A stretch of 48,254 nucleotides of DNA from Bacillota bacterium (lineage in GTDB: Bacteria; Bacillota; Clostridia; Acetivibrionales; JAMNXU01): assembly GCA_023623175.1 (NCBI GenBank), contig JAMNXU010000005.1:1-48254 (forward strand), given 5' to 3'. The stretch's first letter is position 1, and each line of letters opens with the position of its first letter. The notes under the pieces were generated by a model. It did not search any database and was not told where the DNA came from. It saw only the letters and a list, made by a program, of their open reading frames with translations. Made by a program: the position numbers and the translations under genes. Shown here one piece after another: positions 22,601 through 30,657 of the stretch.

Positions 22601-23752
22601 ATAGACACCTGCTGCAAGCAGGGCAATCTGCGGGCTTAAACGCTTTTTCGCGAACCTGTACAGTAACCATGCCGTCGCAATATCGGCGAGTATTGACGGA
22701 AGCTTTACAAGAAGGTCAAAATGGGCGTTTAAGGAAGGCAGGTTTGCCAGTTTGCCTATAATGAACAACACGTATATATAGAACGGAGGATAATCCTTGA
22801 ACATATCGGTGTTATAAAAACGTGGCAGATCTTTTGCCGCCGCCAGCGCCCAAGCCTTGAAGCAGTTTATGTCAACGGTGAAACCCTCGACCCTCGGCGC
22901 GGCATACAATCTGAAAACAAGGCCCAGCACCAGGATTGAAACGAGAATCAGCCTTTCATTTTCCATCGTAATATCGAATTTCCGCTTATTGAGGTAAAAG
23001 TACAGCAAAACCGCCGCAGCAAAAAAGAATGCAGTAAACAAATTCAGGGGGCGCGCATAGGCCGTCCTGGGATTTCTCTCCCGCGAAGGCCCGTCGCTTG
23101 ATGCCTGCGGGTCATAAGACAAATCGGCATAACCGATTCCTGGAGGGATGCTGTCGATTTTTTCAACCACCACGTCGTCAAACCAGGCTTTGCCTGTATT
23201 TATACTGCTGTAGCCACCCAAACCGACCGTGATGTTAATTTTTACCTTTTTGTTCCCGGTCTTGCAGTACATTTCAATCTGCTTCCATCCTTCGCTCGTA
23301 CCCTTTATGTCGTTGGAGCAGTCAAGTCTTCCCTCTATCGAAATATTTGCGCCTTTTCCTTCAAAGCCGACATCTTCTGTCCTGACCCAGCAACTGAACC
23401 TGTAACATGAATTTGCGTCAAGTTCCAGTTCCTGCCGGTATCTTGAATCATTGGGGATGTTGTTGGCTATATATGCGCTCCTTTGCCCTGAACGCCTCAC
23501 TTCTGTATCAAGGCGAAACACTGTCGCATCCGGATCTTTATCCCATTGTATTGTCTCCCACGATGTCGCGAAAATATCTCCTTTTTCAAAGCCCGGGTTG
23601 TTCGCGATATTTTCTCCCTGCGCGAAAACTGCCGTCCGGGCAAACAACAGGAGCGTTGCTGAAGCAAGGAATATCAGCATTACTGATAATATCCTTTTGT
23701 AAGCTGCAATTGTTTTTGGCAATGTTTCAGCTATTTTACCGGATGTCCGCAT
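19610..23752 (-). CDS. giant membrane protein: carbohydrate-binding-like module + GT-C transferase + discoidin-like domain + PMT-type O-mannosyltransferase
   Basis: This protein of about 1,380 residues begins with a signal/anchor helix, then a CBM4/9-like jelly-roll module (about 30-200; NNPGFEKGD ... GGYSSINTGKAWFDDVVVEKI). A first GT-C unit with many transmembrane helices (about 230-690) carries the FTVDINCFKAWA acidic loop motif and FKDYPPFYIYVLF. A charged linker and a discoidin-like domain (about 790-890; GESVTIDLGRTVNVSRISWY) lead to a complete protein-O-mannosyltransferase-like unit with DEVYHARTAYEYL, EWTHPPLGK and TRIATIDVYG. PMT enzymes transfer sugar from polyprenyl phosphate to Ser/Thr on the outer face. 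I chose the ATG at 23752 (GAGGGGTG site) over an upstream TTG. The fusion of two GT-C units in one chain is unusual. The likely substrate is secreted or S-layer proteins. Confidence 0.85.
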   Translation of the reverse strand: MRTSGKIAETLPKTIAAYKRILSVMLIFLASATLLLFARTAVFAQGENIANNPGFEKGDIFATSWETIQWDKDPDATVFRLDTEVRRSGQRSAYIANNIPNDSRYRQELELDANSCYRFSCWVRTEDVGFEGKGANISIEGRLDCSNDIKGTSEGWKQIEMYCKTGNKKVKINITVGLGGYSSINTGKAWFDDVVVEKIDSIPPGIGYADLSYDPQASSDGPSRERNPRTAYARPLNLFTAFFFAAAVLLYFYLNKRKFDITMENERLILVSILVLGLVFRLYAAPRVEGFTVDINCFKAWALAAAKDLPRFYNTDMFKDYPPFYIYVLFIIGKLANLPSLNAHFDLLVKLPSILADIATAWLLYRFAKKRLSPQIALLAAGVYAFNPAVFINSTYWGQVDSFFTLMAVGALILTVSERLNLAAALMAATVLMKPQGIIIAPVLFFELLRRRDAKVFIKAALSALCVSVLIMLPFSFTQEPLWLIKLYLKTGSEYPYASLNAYNLFSLMGANGTRSDSPFLGLTYGTWGFVFDIAIALFVGYMYYKAKSRDLLPFITAVILNCGAFVMSSSMHERYLFPAVALTLLAFMHSRDRRLAALFLVFSVTVYVNTNDVLYRYLATGNGHIPPNDPGLIVFSAVNVLAFIYLLKVAWDICINNKVVLYDAVLTEKANVARRAAHGAGNGEPGARSRDKNSTGKSDMDMRRNKSGDTRQEILDAKTESSATYKAETTGRYRYDKKDILIMSVMTIVYTIVALINLGSMKAPNTFWEPANAGESVTIDLGRTVNVSRISWYCGINEAIYDSTNRYIIQYLDENGQYVDLGTLEKRDVYKWKHLDVNVTTSRLKFIVQNPHGTINEIGIFEKGKTEPVKGIKVVDYVNDSKDRGRPENLVDEQELVQYWSSYKTDTYFDEVYHARTAYEYLNRIEPMEWTHPPLGKIIISIGIMLFGMNPFGWRIMGTLFGAAMIPVMYMFGIKIFRKRIFGFLAAFLMMFDFMHFAQTRIATIDVYGTFFIILMYYYMYDYFTVKSYEVGFRKSLRPLFWSGLFFGLGAASKWIGIYAGGGLALLFFLAKFREYCDYREIMNDARSRKPAWVRDFIPLYVVRTMLYCVLFFVIIPLIIYSLSYIPYMMVPGRGPEIIIENQKAMFDYHSRGVLGATHAFASQWWSWPFILKPIWYYTGEGLDQGMASSIVSMGNPAIWWAGVVAVVAVVVMAAFRCSRASLKTAGVIAAVALVLLLTPSVWQWGVILMFVAAFVVVENVDQRLGVLFAAMSFQYLPWVFVERLAFIYHFFSTVPFLILWIVYAIKLLLDRSAVTKESRGMAYATLAGYFAAVVVLFIMFYPVLSGMEVPREYIDKWLLWFDDNNNKFLWFDNVRWYF

Positions 23753-23805
23753 ACAATCACCCCTCGATGCGCAGATGTCGGAATTGTGGAACTTTCCCGC
23801 ATTTT

Positions 23806-24522
23806 TCAATTGGTCGTTTCCCGTCTGATGTGATAATAGGCCACGGCTGTCAATGCAAGTCCGACCAGCGAAAGTCTCAAAACCGTCGCCTGCCTTACGG
23901 GATTTCCTGCCTGTGGCGTTTCAGCATTTTTTTCTTCCGTTTCGCTCTTTTTTACAGTGGTCACCACTGCTCCCGCAGGGATTTCATCGATCTCGGTGAA
24001 CGAAGCATCGTCAAAAAAAGCTTTTCCCGTGTTTACCGAACTGTACCCGCCAAGGCACAGCGTCACATCAACGGTTTCTATTCCCTTTTCTATGACTAAA
24101 TACATTTCGCATAGCGTCCATTCAGTATTGGTACCTTTTACGTCAGGGGAGGTCTCAAGGTATCCGGCCACGGAAACACATGCACCTTTTGCTGTTTCTC
24201 CCACGTCCTGGGTTTTTGTCCACACTGCAAGCCTGTATTTTTTGCCCGGTACCACCCGTACCGTCTGGACGAGTCTTGCATCATTTTCCCTGAAGTTTTC
24301 CACGGTGACACAGGAAACGCCTGTGCGTCCTCCGCCTTTTTCATGTCTAAAGACGCTGCTTCCGGGCTCGGTGTTCCATGAAGTAATCCTCCACCCTTCG
24401 AGGCCGTTTTCAAAGGAAGGGTTTACCAAAAGGTTTTCAGCGGCTCGTGCCTGCCAGAACATACACATATACGCGGTAATCAGAATAACAACCTGGACTA
24501 TTATAACCGTCAGCCTGCGCAT
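23806..24522 (-). CDS. membrane-anchored carbohydrate-binding-like protein, paralogous to the N-terminus of the next gene
   Basis: This 238-residue protein has a signal peptide (1-27), a CBM4/9-like beta-sandwich (about 28-185; LLVNPSFENGLEGWRITSW ... GGYSSVNTGKAFFDDASFTEI) and a C-terminal transmembrane helix (about 212-232) ending HIRRETTN. The module closely parallels residues 30-200 of the giant transferase encoded just downstream, including the final EIDEIPAG / KIDSIPPG. The standalone gene therefore looks like a duplicate or a split-off part. A GGGAGGG site precedes its ATG. It probably binds glycan outside the membrane and assists the transferase; no catalytic residues are evident. Confidence 0.7.
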   Translation of the reverse strand: MRRLTVIIVQVVILITAYMCMFWQARAAENLLVNPSFENGLEGWRITSWNTEPGSSVFRHEKGGGRTGVSCVTVENFRENDARLVQTVRVVPGKKYRLAVWTKTQDVGETAKGACVSVAGYLETSPDVKGTNTEWTLCEMYLVIEKGIETVDVTLCLGGYSSVNTGKAFFDDASFTEIDEIPAGAVVTTVKKSETEEKNAETPQAGNPVRQATVLRLSLVGLALTAVAYYHIRRETTN

Positions 24523-24540
24523 GGAAACCCTCCCGTCAAG

Positions 24541-26730
24541 CTACCTGACCCTGTAAATTTTAAGCCCGTTCTCCGGCGGATAGGAGTAGGCAAGCTCAAA
24601 ATTACTGTCAAAAAGCTCTTCGTTAATTCTGTAAATGTTGCTTGACCTTACACTGTTGTCAATAACGATGTAATCCAGTCCGTTTTCCTCAAGCAATTTT
24701 CTTATATGTTCAATATCGCTGCTCCCGAAAATTTCGGCGGTTATCCGGTCCCTCGCGGCGGTGTCATACCCGGCTGATCCGGCAAAGTACTGATATCCGT
24801 TGAAAATCTTTCTTCCCGCCATCAGTATCGGATGCGTGACATAGTTGGAAGTCAGGAAAACCGCCGAAGTCTCGGTGTTGTGTTCGACCCATTCCTTCAC
24901 CGGGTGGTTTTCGGGTGTTTTTACCCTGTTTTTGTCCATGTTATAAATGGTTATATTGTTCGCAATGCCCGTTACGGTCAAGAGAAAAGCCAGGACGGCC
25001 GCACAGGCAACGGGCAGTGCCTTCCTCGTTTTTAATGCCTTTACGAGAAAGCCTGAGGCAAATATGTTCAATAATATGACCGAAGCGGCAACATATTTGT
25101 GGTTGATGGCAATATCGGGCACCAGCGTGACCACAGTGGCAAACACCAGCGGCGCAAGAAACGCGAAAGCCAGTCGTCGTGCTGCCGGCCGCGCAAGTAT
25201 TATCCCTGCTGCAACCACTATGGGCAGTACGCCCAGCAGTTCGAAATAATAGGAAATCACTCCTTCAAGCGTACGCTTGTCCGCAAGAAATCCAAAAACA
25301 AGCTGCGGTTTCACCACTGACCCGCTGTCTCCCGTAAAAAAGCGCGTCTGGACAAAGGAAAGCGCAACGGAAATCAGCGCCGTGTACAGGTATTCAAGCC
25401 TGCGCGTCGAAAGCATCGCCATGACGAAAAGGATTAACAGCGTCGAAATCAAAAGCGAACCATGCCAGTAAGCAATTGAACCGATCAAAAGACCCGTTGC
25501 CACGGCCGTGCGCGTATCTTGCGGCAACCAGGCATTTTTGTCAAGCAAAAACAGTGTAACGCCCTGGCCGATTTTGACGCCCCTCGCCCCTGGACCGTTT
25601 TCTGCCACCGCTTTTCCAGCTGCGGATTTTCCGTGTTTCGCAGCCGCCCTGCTTGCTGCAAATCTCCTTCCTGTCCCTCTTATGCTTCCTTTCTTTTTAA
25701 TACTTCCAAGCCTTTCCGCCATTTCAGAAACCCTTGGAAGATAAAGGATAACGGCCATTATGAGAACACCCATGGAAAAGGTGAAATGCCTCTGGTTGAT
25801 ATAATCCTTGAATGACCATAAACCCCAGTCTTCGTGGGAAGTATAACCGATGAAACTGTCCCCGGTCAGGATCTTGTCCACGGCTGCCTTAATGCCGCTT
25901 TCCCCTGCCAAAAAAGTGAAGAAGGCCGCCGAGCTTCTGAAAAAGAACAATACTCCGGTAATAAAAGCCGCGGCGCGACTTCCTGTAATCAATAGACCAA
26001 GGGAATAAAGCAGCATCAGGAAAGACAGCAGCGACAATATGCTGGGCAGGTTAAATGCCCAGTCTATCCTGAGTCCAAGATACTCAAGGTTTCCGGCCAG
26101 GAATTGAAACATGAAATGGTACCGGATACTGTCGTCGGCATAGTGGGGATACCCGGTGGGAAAATTGTTACCGAGTGAAAAAGACCTTATCATTGCCAGG
26201 TGGGGACCGAAATCGCTGTACACGCTGAAACCCGTATATATGTTTCCGCCTCTTACAAAAAACGAACGGAAAATGTAAAATGACGATATTACAAGGACAA
26301 AAGCCGTAAAAAGCAGCTCGGCCCGGTTTTTAGAAATAAATCCCGTTATGTTTTTCGAGTCAGGGAAATTTTTCGGGCTGAATTTTCCCAAGTTAAAATT
26401 TCTCAGCCTGAACGAATTTTTCTTTCCATTTGGGTCATAACAGCAGAGTAAAAAGGTTAATACCGCGCTCGTGACAAAGGCGGCAATATTTCCGTAAAGC
26501 ATTGCTCTTCCTGTTTTGGCAAAAAGGCATGCAAATATATATGCGGTCCATGTCATAAGCAGCGTTCCCGTAATAAACGCAGCCGGACACACAACCATCC
26601 ATTTCGGAAAACCGCTGACTTTTTGATCAAATTCCCCATGCATTTCCAGGGTAACCAGTTGAGGGAATAATACCTGTATAAGCTTATATCCCAGGACGCA
26701 GGCGAGGATCAGGTACAATATACCCCACAT
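24541..26730 (-). CDS. multi-pass membrane protein, probable GT-C-type glycosyltransferase
   Basis: This 729-residue protein has about 13 hydrophobic segments and a soluble C-terminal end. After four N-terminal helices comes a loop with GFSVYSDFGPHLAMIRSFS and the ADDSIRYHFMFQFLAG segment. These acidic and His residues in the first large external loop are typical of GT-C polyprenyl-phosphate-dependent transferases and related YfhO/DUF2298-like proteins. A basic, Ala/Gly-rich cytoplasmic loop lies in the middle. The C-terminal region (about 600-729) includes YIVIDNSVRSSN. It overlaps the upstream GT2 gene by one base (TGATG), so the two are coupled. The donor is probably that enzyme's lipid-linked sugar. 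The exact family is uncertain. Confidence 0.7.
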   Translation of the reverse strand: MWGILYLILACVLGYKLIQVLFPQLVTLEMHGEFDQKVSGFPKWMVVCPAAFITGTLLMTWTAYIFACLFAKTGRAMLYGNIAAFVTSAVLTFLLCCYDPNGKKNSFRLRNFNLGKFSPKNFPDSKNITGFISKNRAELLFTAFVLVISSFYIFRSFFVRGGNIYTGFSVYSDFGPHLAMIRSFSLGNNFPTGYPHYADDSIRYHFMFQFLAGNLEYLGLRIDWAFNLPSILSLLSFLMLLYSLGLLITGSRAAAFITGVLFFFRSSAAFFTFLAGESGIKAAVDKILTGDSFIGYTSHEDWGLWSFKDYINQRHFTFSMGVLIMAVILYLPRVSEMAERLGSIKKKGSIRGTGRRFAASRAAAKHGKSAAGKAVAENGPGARGVKIGQGVTLFLLDKNAWLPQDTRTAVATGLLIGSIAYWHGSLLISTLLILFVMAMLSTRRLEYLYTALISVALSFVQTRFFTGDSGSVVKPQLVFGFLADKRTLEGVISYYFELLGVLPIVVAAGIILARPAARRLAFAFLAPLVFATVVTLVPDIAINHKYVAASVILLNIFASGFLVKALKTRKALPVACAAVLAFLLTVTGIANNITIYNMDKNRVKTPENHPVKEWVEHNTETSAVFLTSNYVTHPILMAGRKIFNGYQYFAGSAGYDTAARDRITAEIFGSSDIEHIRKLLEENGLDYIVIDNSVRSSNIYRINEELFDSNFELAYSYPPENGLKIYRVR

Positions 26731-27671
26731 CAGAATCCCCCTTTGTTTTCTCTGATCTCGGTTATAATGTACCTCGGTCTTGATTTTACTTCATCATAGA
26801 TTTTTGCAATGTACGTGCCTATTATGCCCAAACTTATCATCAGGGCGCTGCCTGTTATCAATATCAGAAGTATGACCGTGGTAAATCCGCTTACGGCTAT
26901 ACCGCGAAACTTGTTGTAAAGGGTTTGAATGCCCAAAACAAAGGCTCCCGCGAGAAACACGACTCCCATCAAGGTGACAAGGTAAAGCGGCAGAGAAGAA
27001 TAGGACGTGATGGCGTTTACCGCAAGCTTAAAAAGCCCGATTTTCGACCACTTGGTACTTCCTCCCGCCCTCTGGGCCACCCTGTAAGGCAGGGTCTTTC
27101 TCCTGAATCCGACCCATTCGGACATTCCCCTGAAAAACGTATTATATTCCCTCATCTGTTTCCAGGCCTCTACAACCCTTGCATCCAGCAGCTTGAAATC
27201 CGATGCGCTTTTGAGGTCAATGCCCGAAAGTTTTTTCAGTAAGAAATAAAACCCGTTGGCTGATATCCTGCTGAAAAAACTTTCATTTCCGCGGTGGGAT
27301 TTTATTCCGTCTATGACATCATAGCCTTCCTCGCGCCAAAGCCGCACCATTTCGGGAATCAGCTCCGGCGGGTGCTGCAGGTCGGCATCCATGACTATGC
27401 AGGCTTGTCCGCGCGCTGATTCGAGTCCGGCGCACAGTGCCGCCTCCTTTCCGAAATTGCGGCTGAGCCTGATTGCCCTGATGTTGGAAACGGTCTCAGC
27501 GAGATTGCACAATATTTCCCATGTCGAATCCTTTGATCCGTCGTCCACCACAACAATTTCGTGATTTATACCGTTTTTCAGGAGTATTTCCCGGATCCTG
27601 CCTATGCTGTTTTCTATAATATTGTGTTCTTCAAATACCGGAATAACTATTGAAATAAGGTTGTCCGACAT
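26730..27671 (-). CDS. GT2 polyprenyl-phosphate glycosyltransferase (DPM1/GtrB-like), first gene of operon
   Basis: This 313-residue paralogue of the operon's last gene has the GT-A domain with ISIVIPVFEEHN, VVVDDGSKDSTW, SRNFGKEAALCAGLESA and VMDADLQHPPELI, then QRAGGSTKWSKIGL. Two C-terminal transmembrane helices (about 228-250 and 262-286) and the closing GTYIAKIYDEVKSRPRYII follow. It likely synthesises a polyprenyl-phosphate sugar for the GT-C proteins encoded next. GGGGGG before the ATG serves as a strong ribosome-binding site. Two different polyprenyl-phosphate synthases in one operon suggest two donor sugars or two donor pools. Confidence 0.9.
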   Translation of the reverse strand: MSDNLISIVIPVFEEHNIIENSIGRIREILLKNGINHEIVVVDDGSKDSTWEILCNLAETVSNIRAIRLSRNFGKEAALCAGLESARGQACIVMDADLQHPPELIPEMVRLWREEGYDVIDGIKSHRGNESFFSRISANGFYFLLKKLSGIDLKSASDFKLLDARVVEAWKQMREYNTFFRGMSEWVGFRRKTLPYRVAQRAGGSTKWSKIGLFKLAVNAITSYSSLPLYLVTLMGVVFLAGAFVLGIQTLYNKFRGIAVSGFTTVILLILITGSALMISLGIIGTYIAKIYDEVKSRPRYIITEIRENKGGF

Positions 27672-27749
27672 AATCCCCCCATGGGTGCGCTCTCTGCCTC
27701 ATTTTAAAAAGTTTCTTTTTTTGATTGTACCACAGTATGGCAAAAAATG

Positions 27750-28280
27750 CTATAACTCCCTGCTGAAACTTCCGATAACGCCGCAGGCCAGCCTTTTCCC
27801 CGAATTCCCCGAAGGCTGTGTGCGATAGTCATCGGGATTTTGATGAATTACCACGGATTTGCCTATAATATCACGTATCCTGAACCTGTCGGTAAAAAAA
27901 CACATGCGCGCTATTCCGTTGTTGGAGAAAAGAACCGGGAAATCACCGGCATGATTCCCGTGGGGACGGTTGTCCGGGTTCCAGTGGCCTCCCGCGGATA
28001 AAAAGGGATTTTCAGGATCTCCTATATCGCATACGCCGTTTTCGTGGATATGGAAACCATGGGGACCTGTCGGCGGATTATTTTCATCACCAGGCCGATA
28101 CGGAGGCAGTCCGGTAACATCTACGCAAACTTCCACTCCGCCGGGAACTTCCCTGAATGTGACGACACCCCGGATATCAGGCGCCAGCGGGCCTCCCCTG
28201 ATAACGGCCGCAGCTTCAGGGGGCCTGAAATCATAGGAAACCTGCCTAAGGAAAAGATAATACGGGCAATACGCAGTCAT
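27750..28280 (-). CDS. Cu/Zn superoxide dismutase family protein
   Basis: This 176-residue protein belongs to the SodC family, which converts superoxide to oxygen and peroxide. The metal-site motifs are intact: GFHIHENGVCD (two Cu His), SAGGHWNP and HGNHAGDFPVL (bridging and zinc His, zinc Asp), then VVIHQNPDDYRTQPSGNSG (last Cu His) and KRLACGVI (active-site Arg and disulfide Cys). No signal peptide is evident. I chose the second ATG (28280), 8 bases after AGGAG, over one nine bases upstream. Cu/Zn SODs are less usual than rubrerythrins in strict anaerobes. Some Bacillota SodC relatives are spore- or surface-associated; the nearby cotJC and yteA make that possible but unproven. Confidence 0.9.
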   Translation of the reverse strand: MTAYCPYYLFLRQVSYDFRPPEAAAVIRGGPLAPDIRGVVTFREVPGGVEVCVDVTGLPPYRPGDENNPPTGPHGFHIHENGVCDIGDPENPFLSAGGHWNPDNRPHGNHAGDFPVLFSNNGIARMCFFTDRFRIRDIIGKSVVIHQNPDDYRTQPSGNSGKRLACGVIGSFSREL

Positions 28281-28437
28281 TGCATTCACTCCTGTTATTT
28301 TTTTCAGTTTATCCTATGAGGGAATATCCGAATTGGTTATCTTTTTCGGCAATTATTTTAACTTTCCCATGTTCATTCCTGTATCATTGCTTTGTACTGA
28401 ACAAAACCAGGGGGCCGCAGTCGCTCCCTTCAGGAAT

Positions 28438-28467
28438 TATAAAAAAGACTTGCAAATGCAAGTCTTT
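28438..28467 (-). terminator. terminator of yteA
   Basis: AAAGACTTGC (28444-28453) pairs perfectly with GCAAGTCTTT (28458-28467) around a tetraloop; the leftward strand continues TTTTTTATAATT. It lies about 95 bases past the yteA stop codon. Confidence 0.8.
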
Positions 28468-28560
28468 AAAATTAAACAAATTAAGCAAGCAGCGCCAGTT
28501 TTTTATGATGTCATCAATTTTTCCGATGTTATTCAGTCCAGCGGCTTTTCCGGGGAAGCT

Positions 28561-29202
28561 TCAATCCGGCAGCTGCCTCTTGTATTGTTCGTTGGAGATG
28601 CGGTCCATCGGGTCTACAATTCCCTGCCTGTCAATTTCGTTGGTATAGAATTCTTCATAGTCCTCATATCCGCCCATGTCCTGGGGCGTATCGGAAGAGC
28701 CGTATTTCATCAGGTCGTTCAGATAATCCAAACCTTCGTATTCGTCATCTTCGCGGCTGTTAAAATATTTGCGTCCAAAGGGAGCATCCCATACCTGCTC
28801 CTCTACGGGTCTGTCTTTTTTCAGGTCGTTTAAACCTGCGGTCTTGCTTTCTTCGCATTCAATGCATGTCCGGGCGTAGGGAATCGCCTCGAGACGTTCA
28901 TCGGGGATTTCCCTGCCGCAAAAGAAGCATTCACCGTAGTTTCCGCTTTCTATCCTGTCCAGGGCATCGTTGATCTCGTTGAGAATGTTTTCCTCGTGGA
29001 CAATCAGCGCATTGTTCATTTCAGTTATAAACAGCTCCGTGCCCAATTCCGCAGGATGGTTGTCGTAATTGGACAGTTCAGTCGGCTGGTACATGCTCTG
29101 GCTTCCCGTTTGGTTGTCATGCATCTTGTTCAGCGTTGATTCAACTTCTTTTTTCTTTTCCAGCAACAAATTCCTGAATTTCTCAATGTTTTGCCTGCTC
29201 AT
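28561..29202 (-). CDS. yteA: YteA-family TraR/DksA-type zinc-finger protein
   Basis: This 213-residue protein has an N-terminal helical hairpin (SRQNIEKFRNLLLEKKKEV), the acidic-tip region before HPAELGTELF, and a C4 zinc finger CFFCGREIPDERL ... CIEC near residues 97-120. A long acidic tail contains VWDAPFGRKYFNSREDDEYEG, characteristic of YteA, a sporulation-associated protein in Bacillus and clostridia. DksA/TraR relatives bind RNA polymerase through the secondary channel. I chose the ATG at 29202, where family homology begins and an AGGGG site lies upstream; the frame is open 40 codons further upstream without a better start. aroB lies 117 bases upstream. Confidence 0.85.
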   Translation of the reverse strand: MSRQNIEKFRNLLLEKKKEVESTLNKMHDNQTGSQSMYQPTELSNYDNHPAELGTELFITEMNNALIVHEENILNEINDALDRIESGNYGECFFCGREIPDERLEAIPYARTCIECEESKTAGLNDLKKDRPVEEQVWDAPFGRKYFNSREDDEYEGLDYLNDLMKYGSSDTPQDMGGYEDYEEFYTNEIDRQGIVDPMDRISNEQYKRQLPD

Positions 29203-29318
29203 GTCCGTTACCCCTGCACAGAGTTTTTTAATTCTGATATTTCTGATACAGAGGTTATTCTGCCCGTTTCGCAGGGATTTTAATTTTGAAATTAATAGCT
29301 GATAAGGTTTTTGAGCGT

Positions 29319-30401
29319 TCAATTTAATGAAATTTCCTCGATGACGCTCCTGATCAGACTTGTATCGTCAATAACGATTTGAAATACTTCGCCTATTCTC
29401 CTGGGAAGGATGAAAAGCAGCCTTCCATTTTTTACTTTTTTATCCATGTACAACTGATCCACTATGTCATCGCTTTTCAGGCCGCTGCAGCGCACGGGCA
29501 AACCGACTTCCGCGAGCAGTTTTTCCACCCTCTCGACGGTATTTCCGCTGACAAATCCCATTTTTTCAGCGAGGCGAAATGCCGCGGCCATGCCAATGGA
29601 TACGCACTCCCCGTGCAACAGGCTGAATCCCGATACGCTTTCTATGGCATGCCCGAAAGTATGTCCGAAATTCAATATGGCTCGCAAATCCTTTTCCTTT
29701 TCATCCTGTTCCACTACGCGGCCCTTGATGCCGCAGTTCTTCTCAGCAAGATACTGCAGCGCTTCCGGGTCGTATTCAAGTATTTTGGCCGTGTTTTTTT
29801 CAATATATTCAAAAAATTCAGCATCGGATATTATTCCGTGCTTTATAATTTCCGCGAGTCCCGCGAGCATCTCCCTGCGGGGAAGGGTCTTCAGAGAGTT
29901 TACGTTGATATATACTAACCTCGGCTGATAAAATGCTCCGATAAGGTTTTTTGCGCCACGGAAATCAACGCCGACCTTGCCGCCTACGCTGCTGTCAGCC
30001 TGCGCCAGCATGCTTGTGGGAACCTGTATGAAATTTATCCCCCGCATAAAGGTTGCAGCCGCAAAACCTGCAATATCTCCGACCACCCCGCCGCCCAGCG
30101 CGATGATGCCCGAATTCCTGTCGAGTTTCATATTTACCAGGAAATCGTATATGTCCCTTACAGTATCGAGGTTTTTGCTTTTCTCCCCCGCGGAAATAAC
30201 AAAAATGTCGGCATTGATTCCTTCGTCGCGAAGCGAAGAATCAAATTCAACGAGCTGATGTTTTGCGACGTTGGAGTCCGTTATTATCGCCAGTTTACCG
30301 CTTAATCCCGATTTTTTCAGGCATTCACCGAATCTCCCGTAATCGCTGGTAATGTAAATCGGATAGCTGTTCGCTCCAAGGTTTATTTTTAACTCTTTCA
30401 T
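29319..30401 (-). CDS. aroB: 3-dehydroquinate synthase
   Basis: AroB cyclises DAHP to 3-dehydroquinate, the second step of the shikimate pathway, using NAD and a divalent metal in the cytoplasm. The 360-residue length is typical. The NAD and phosphate-binding motifs ALGGGVVGDIAGFAAATFMR and PTSMLAQADSSVGGKVGVD are present, as are the metal ligands in LAEIIKHG (Glu), NFGHTFGHAIE (His) and LLHGECVSIGM (His). Other aro genes are not adjacent, so it is an isolated locus between ileS and yteA. Confidence 0.95.
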   Translation of the reverse strand: MKELKINLGANSYPIYITSDYGRFGECLKKSGLSGKLAIITDSNVAKHQLVEFDSSLRDEGINADIFVISAGEKSKNLDTVRDIYDFLVNMKLDRNSGIIALGGGVVGDIAGFAAATFMRGINFIQVPTSMLAQADSSVGGKVGVDFRGAKNLIGAFYQPRLVYINVNSLKTLPRREMLAGLAEIIKHGIISDAEFFEYIEKNTAKILEYDPEALQYLAEKNCGIKGRVVEQDEKEKDLRAILNFGHTFGHAIESVSGFSLLHGECVSIGMAAAFRLAEKMGFVSGNTVERVEKLLAEVGLPVRCSGLKSDDIVDQLYMDKKVKNGRLLFILPRRIGEVFQIVIDDTSLIRSVIEEISLN

Positions 30402-30549
30402 GATCCAGACCCGCCATTCTTAAATTCTTGCATAATTTCCCGTAAAACTTTCTGTATAACTTTCTGTATAATTTTCAGGTTTATGAAACCTGTCAAGAAG
30501 TTATTAATAGTGCAATTATTAATAGTGCAATTATTCTCTTATTATTACA

Positions 30550-30591
30550 GATAAAGCCGAAGTCTCCTCCGGCTTTATCGTCAGTTTTTTT
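30550..30591. terminator. hairpin between ileS and aroB
   Basis: GATAAAGCCG (30550-30559) pairs with CGGCTTTATC (30570-30579). The T run lies on the + strand (GTCAGTTTTTTT) although both flanking genes run leftward, so as a terminator it points the wrong way; it may still end the ileS transcript. Nearby ATTAATAGTGCAATT is tandemly duplicated (about 30503-30534). Confidence 0.5.
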
Positions 30592-30657
30592 ATCATCTTT
30601 CAACTCTTTATAATCTTCCATCTCTTAGTCTTTTGAACCCTGATCAGAGTTCTTTTC

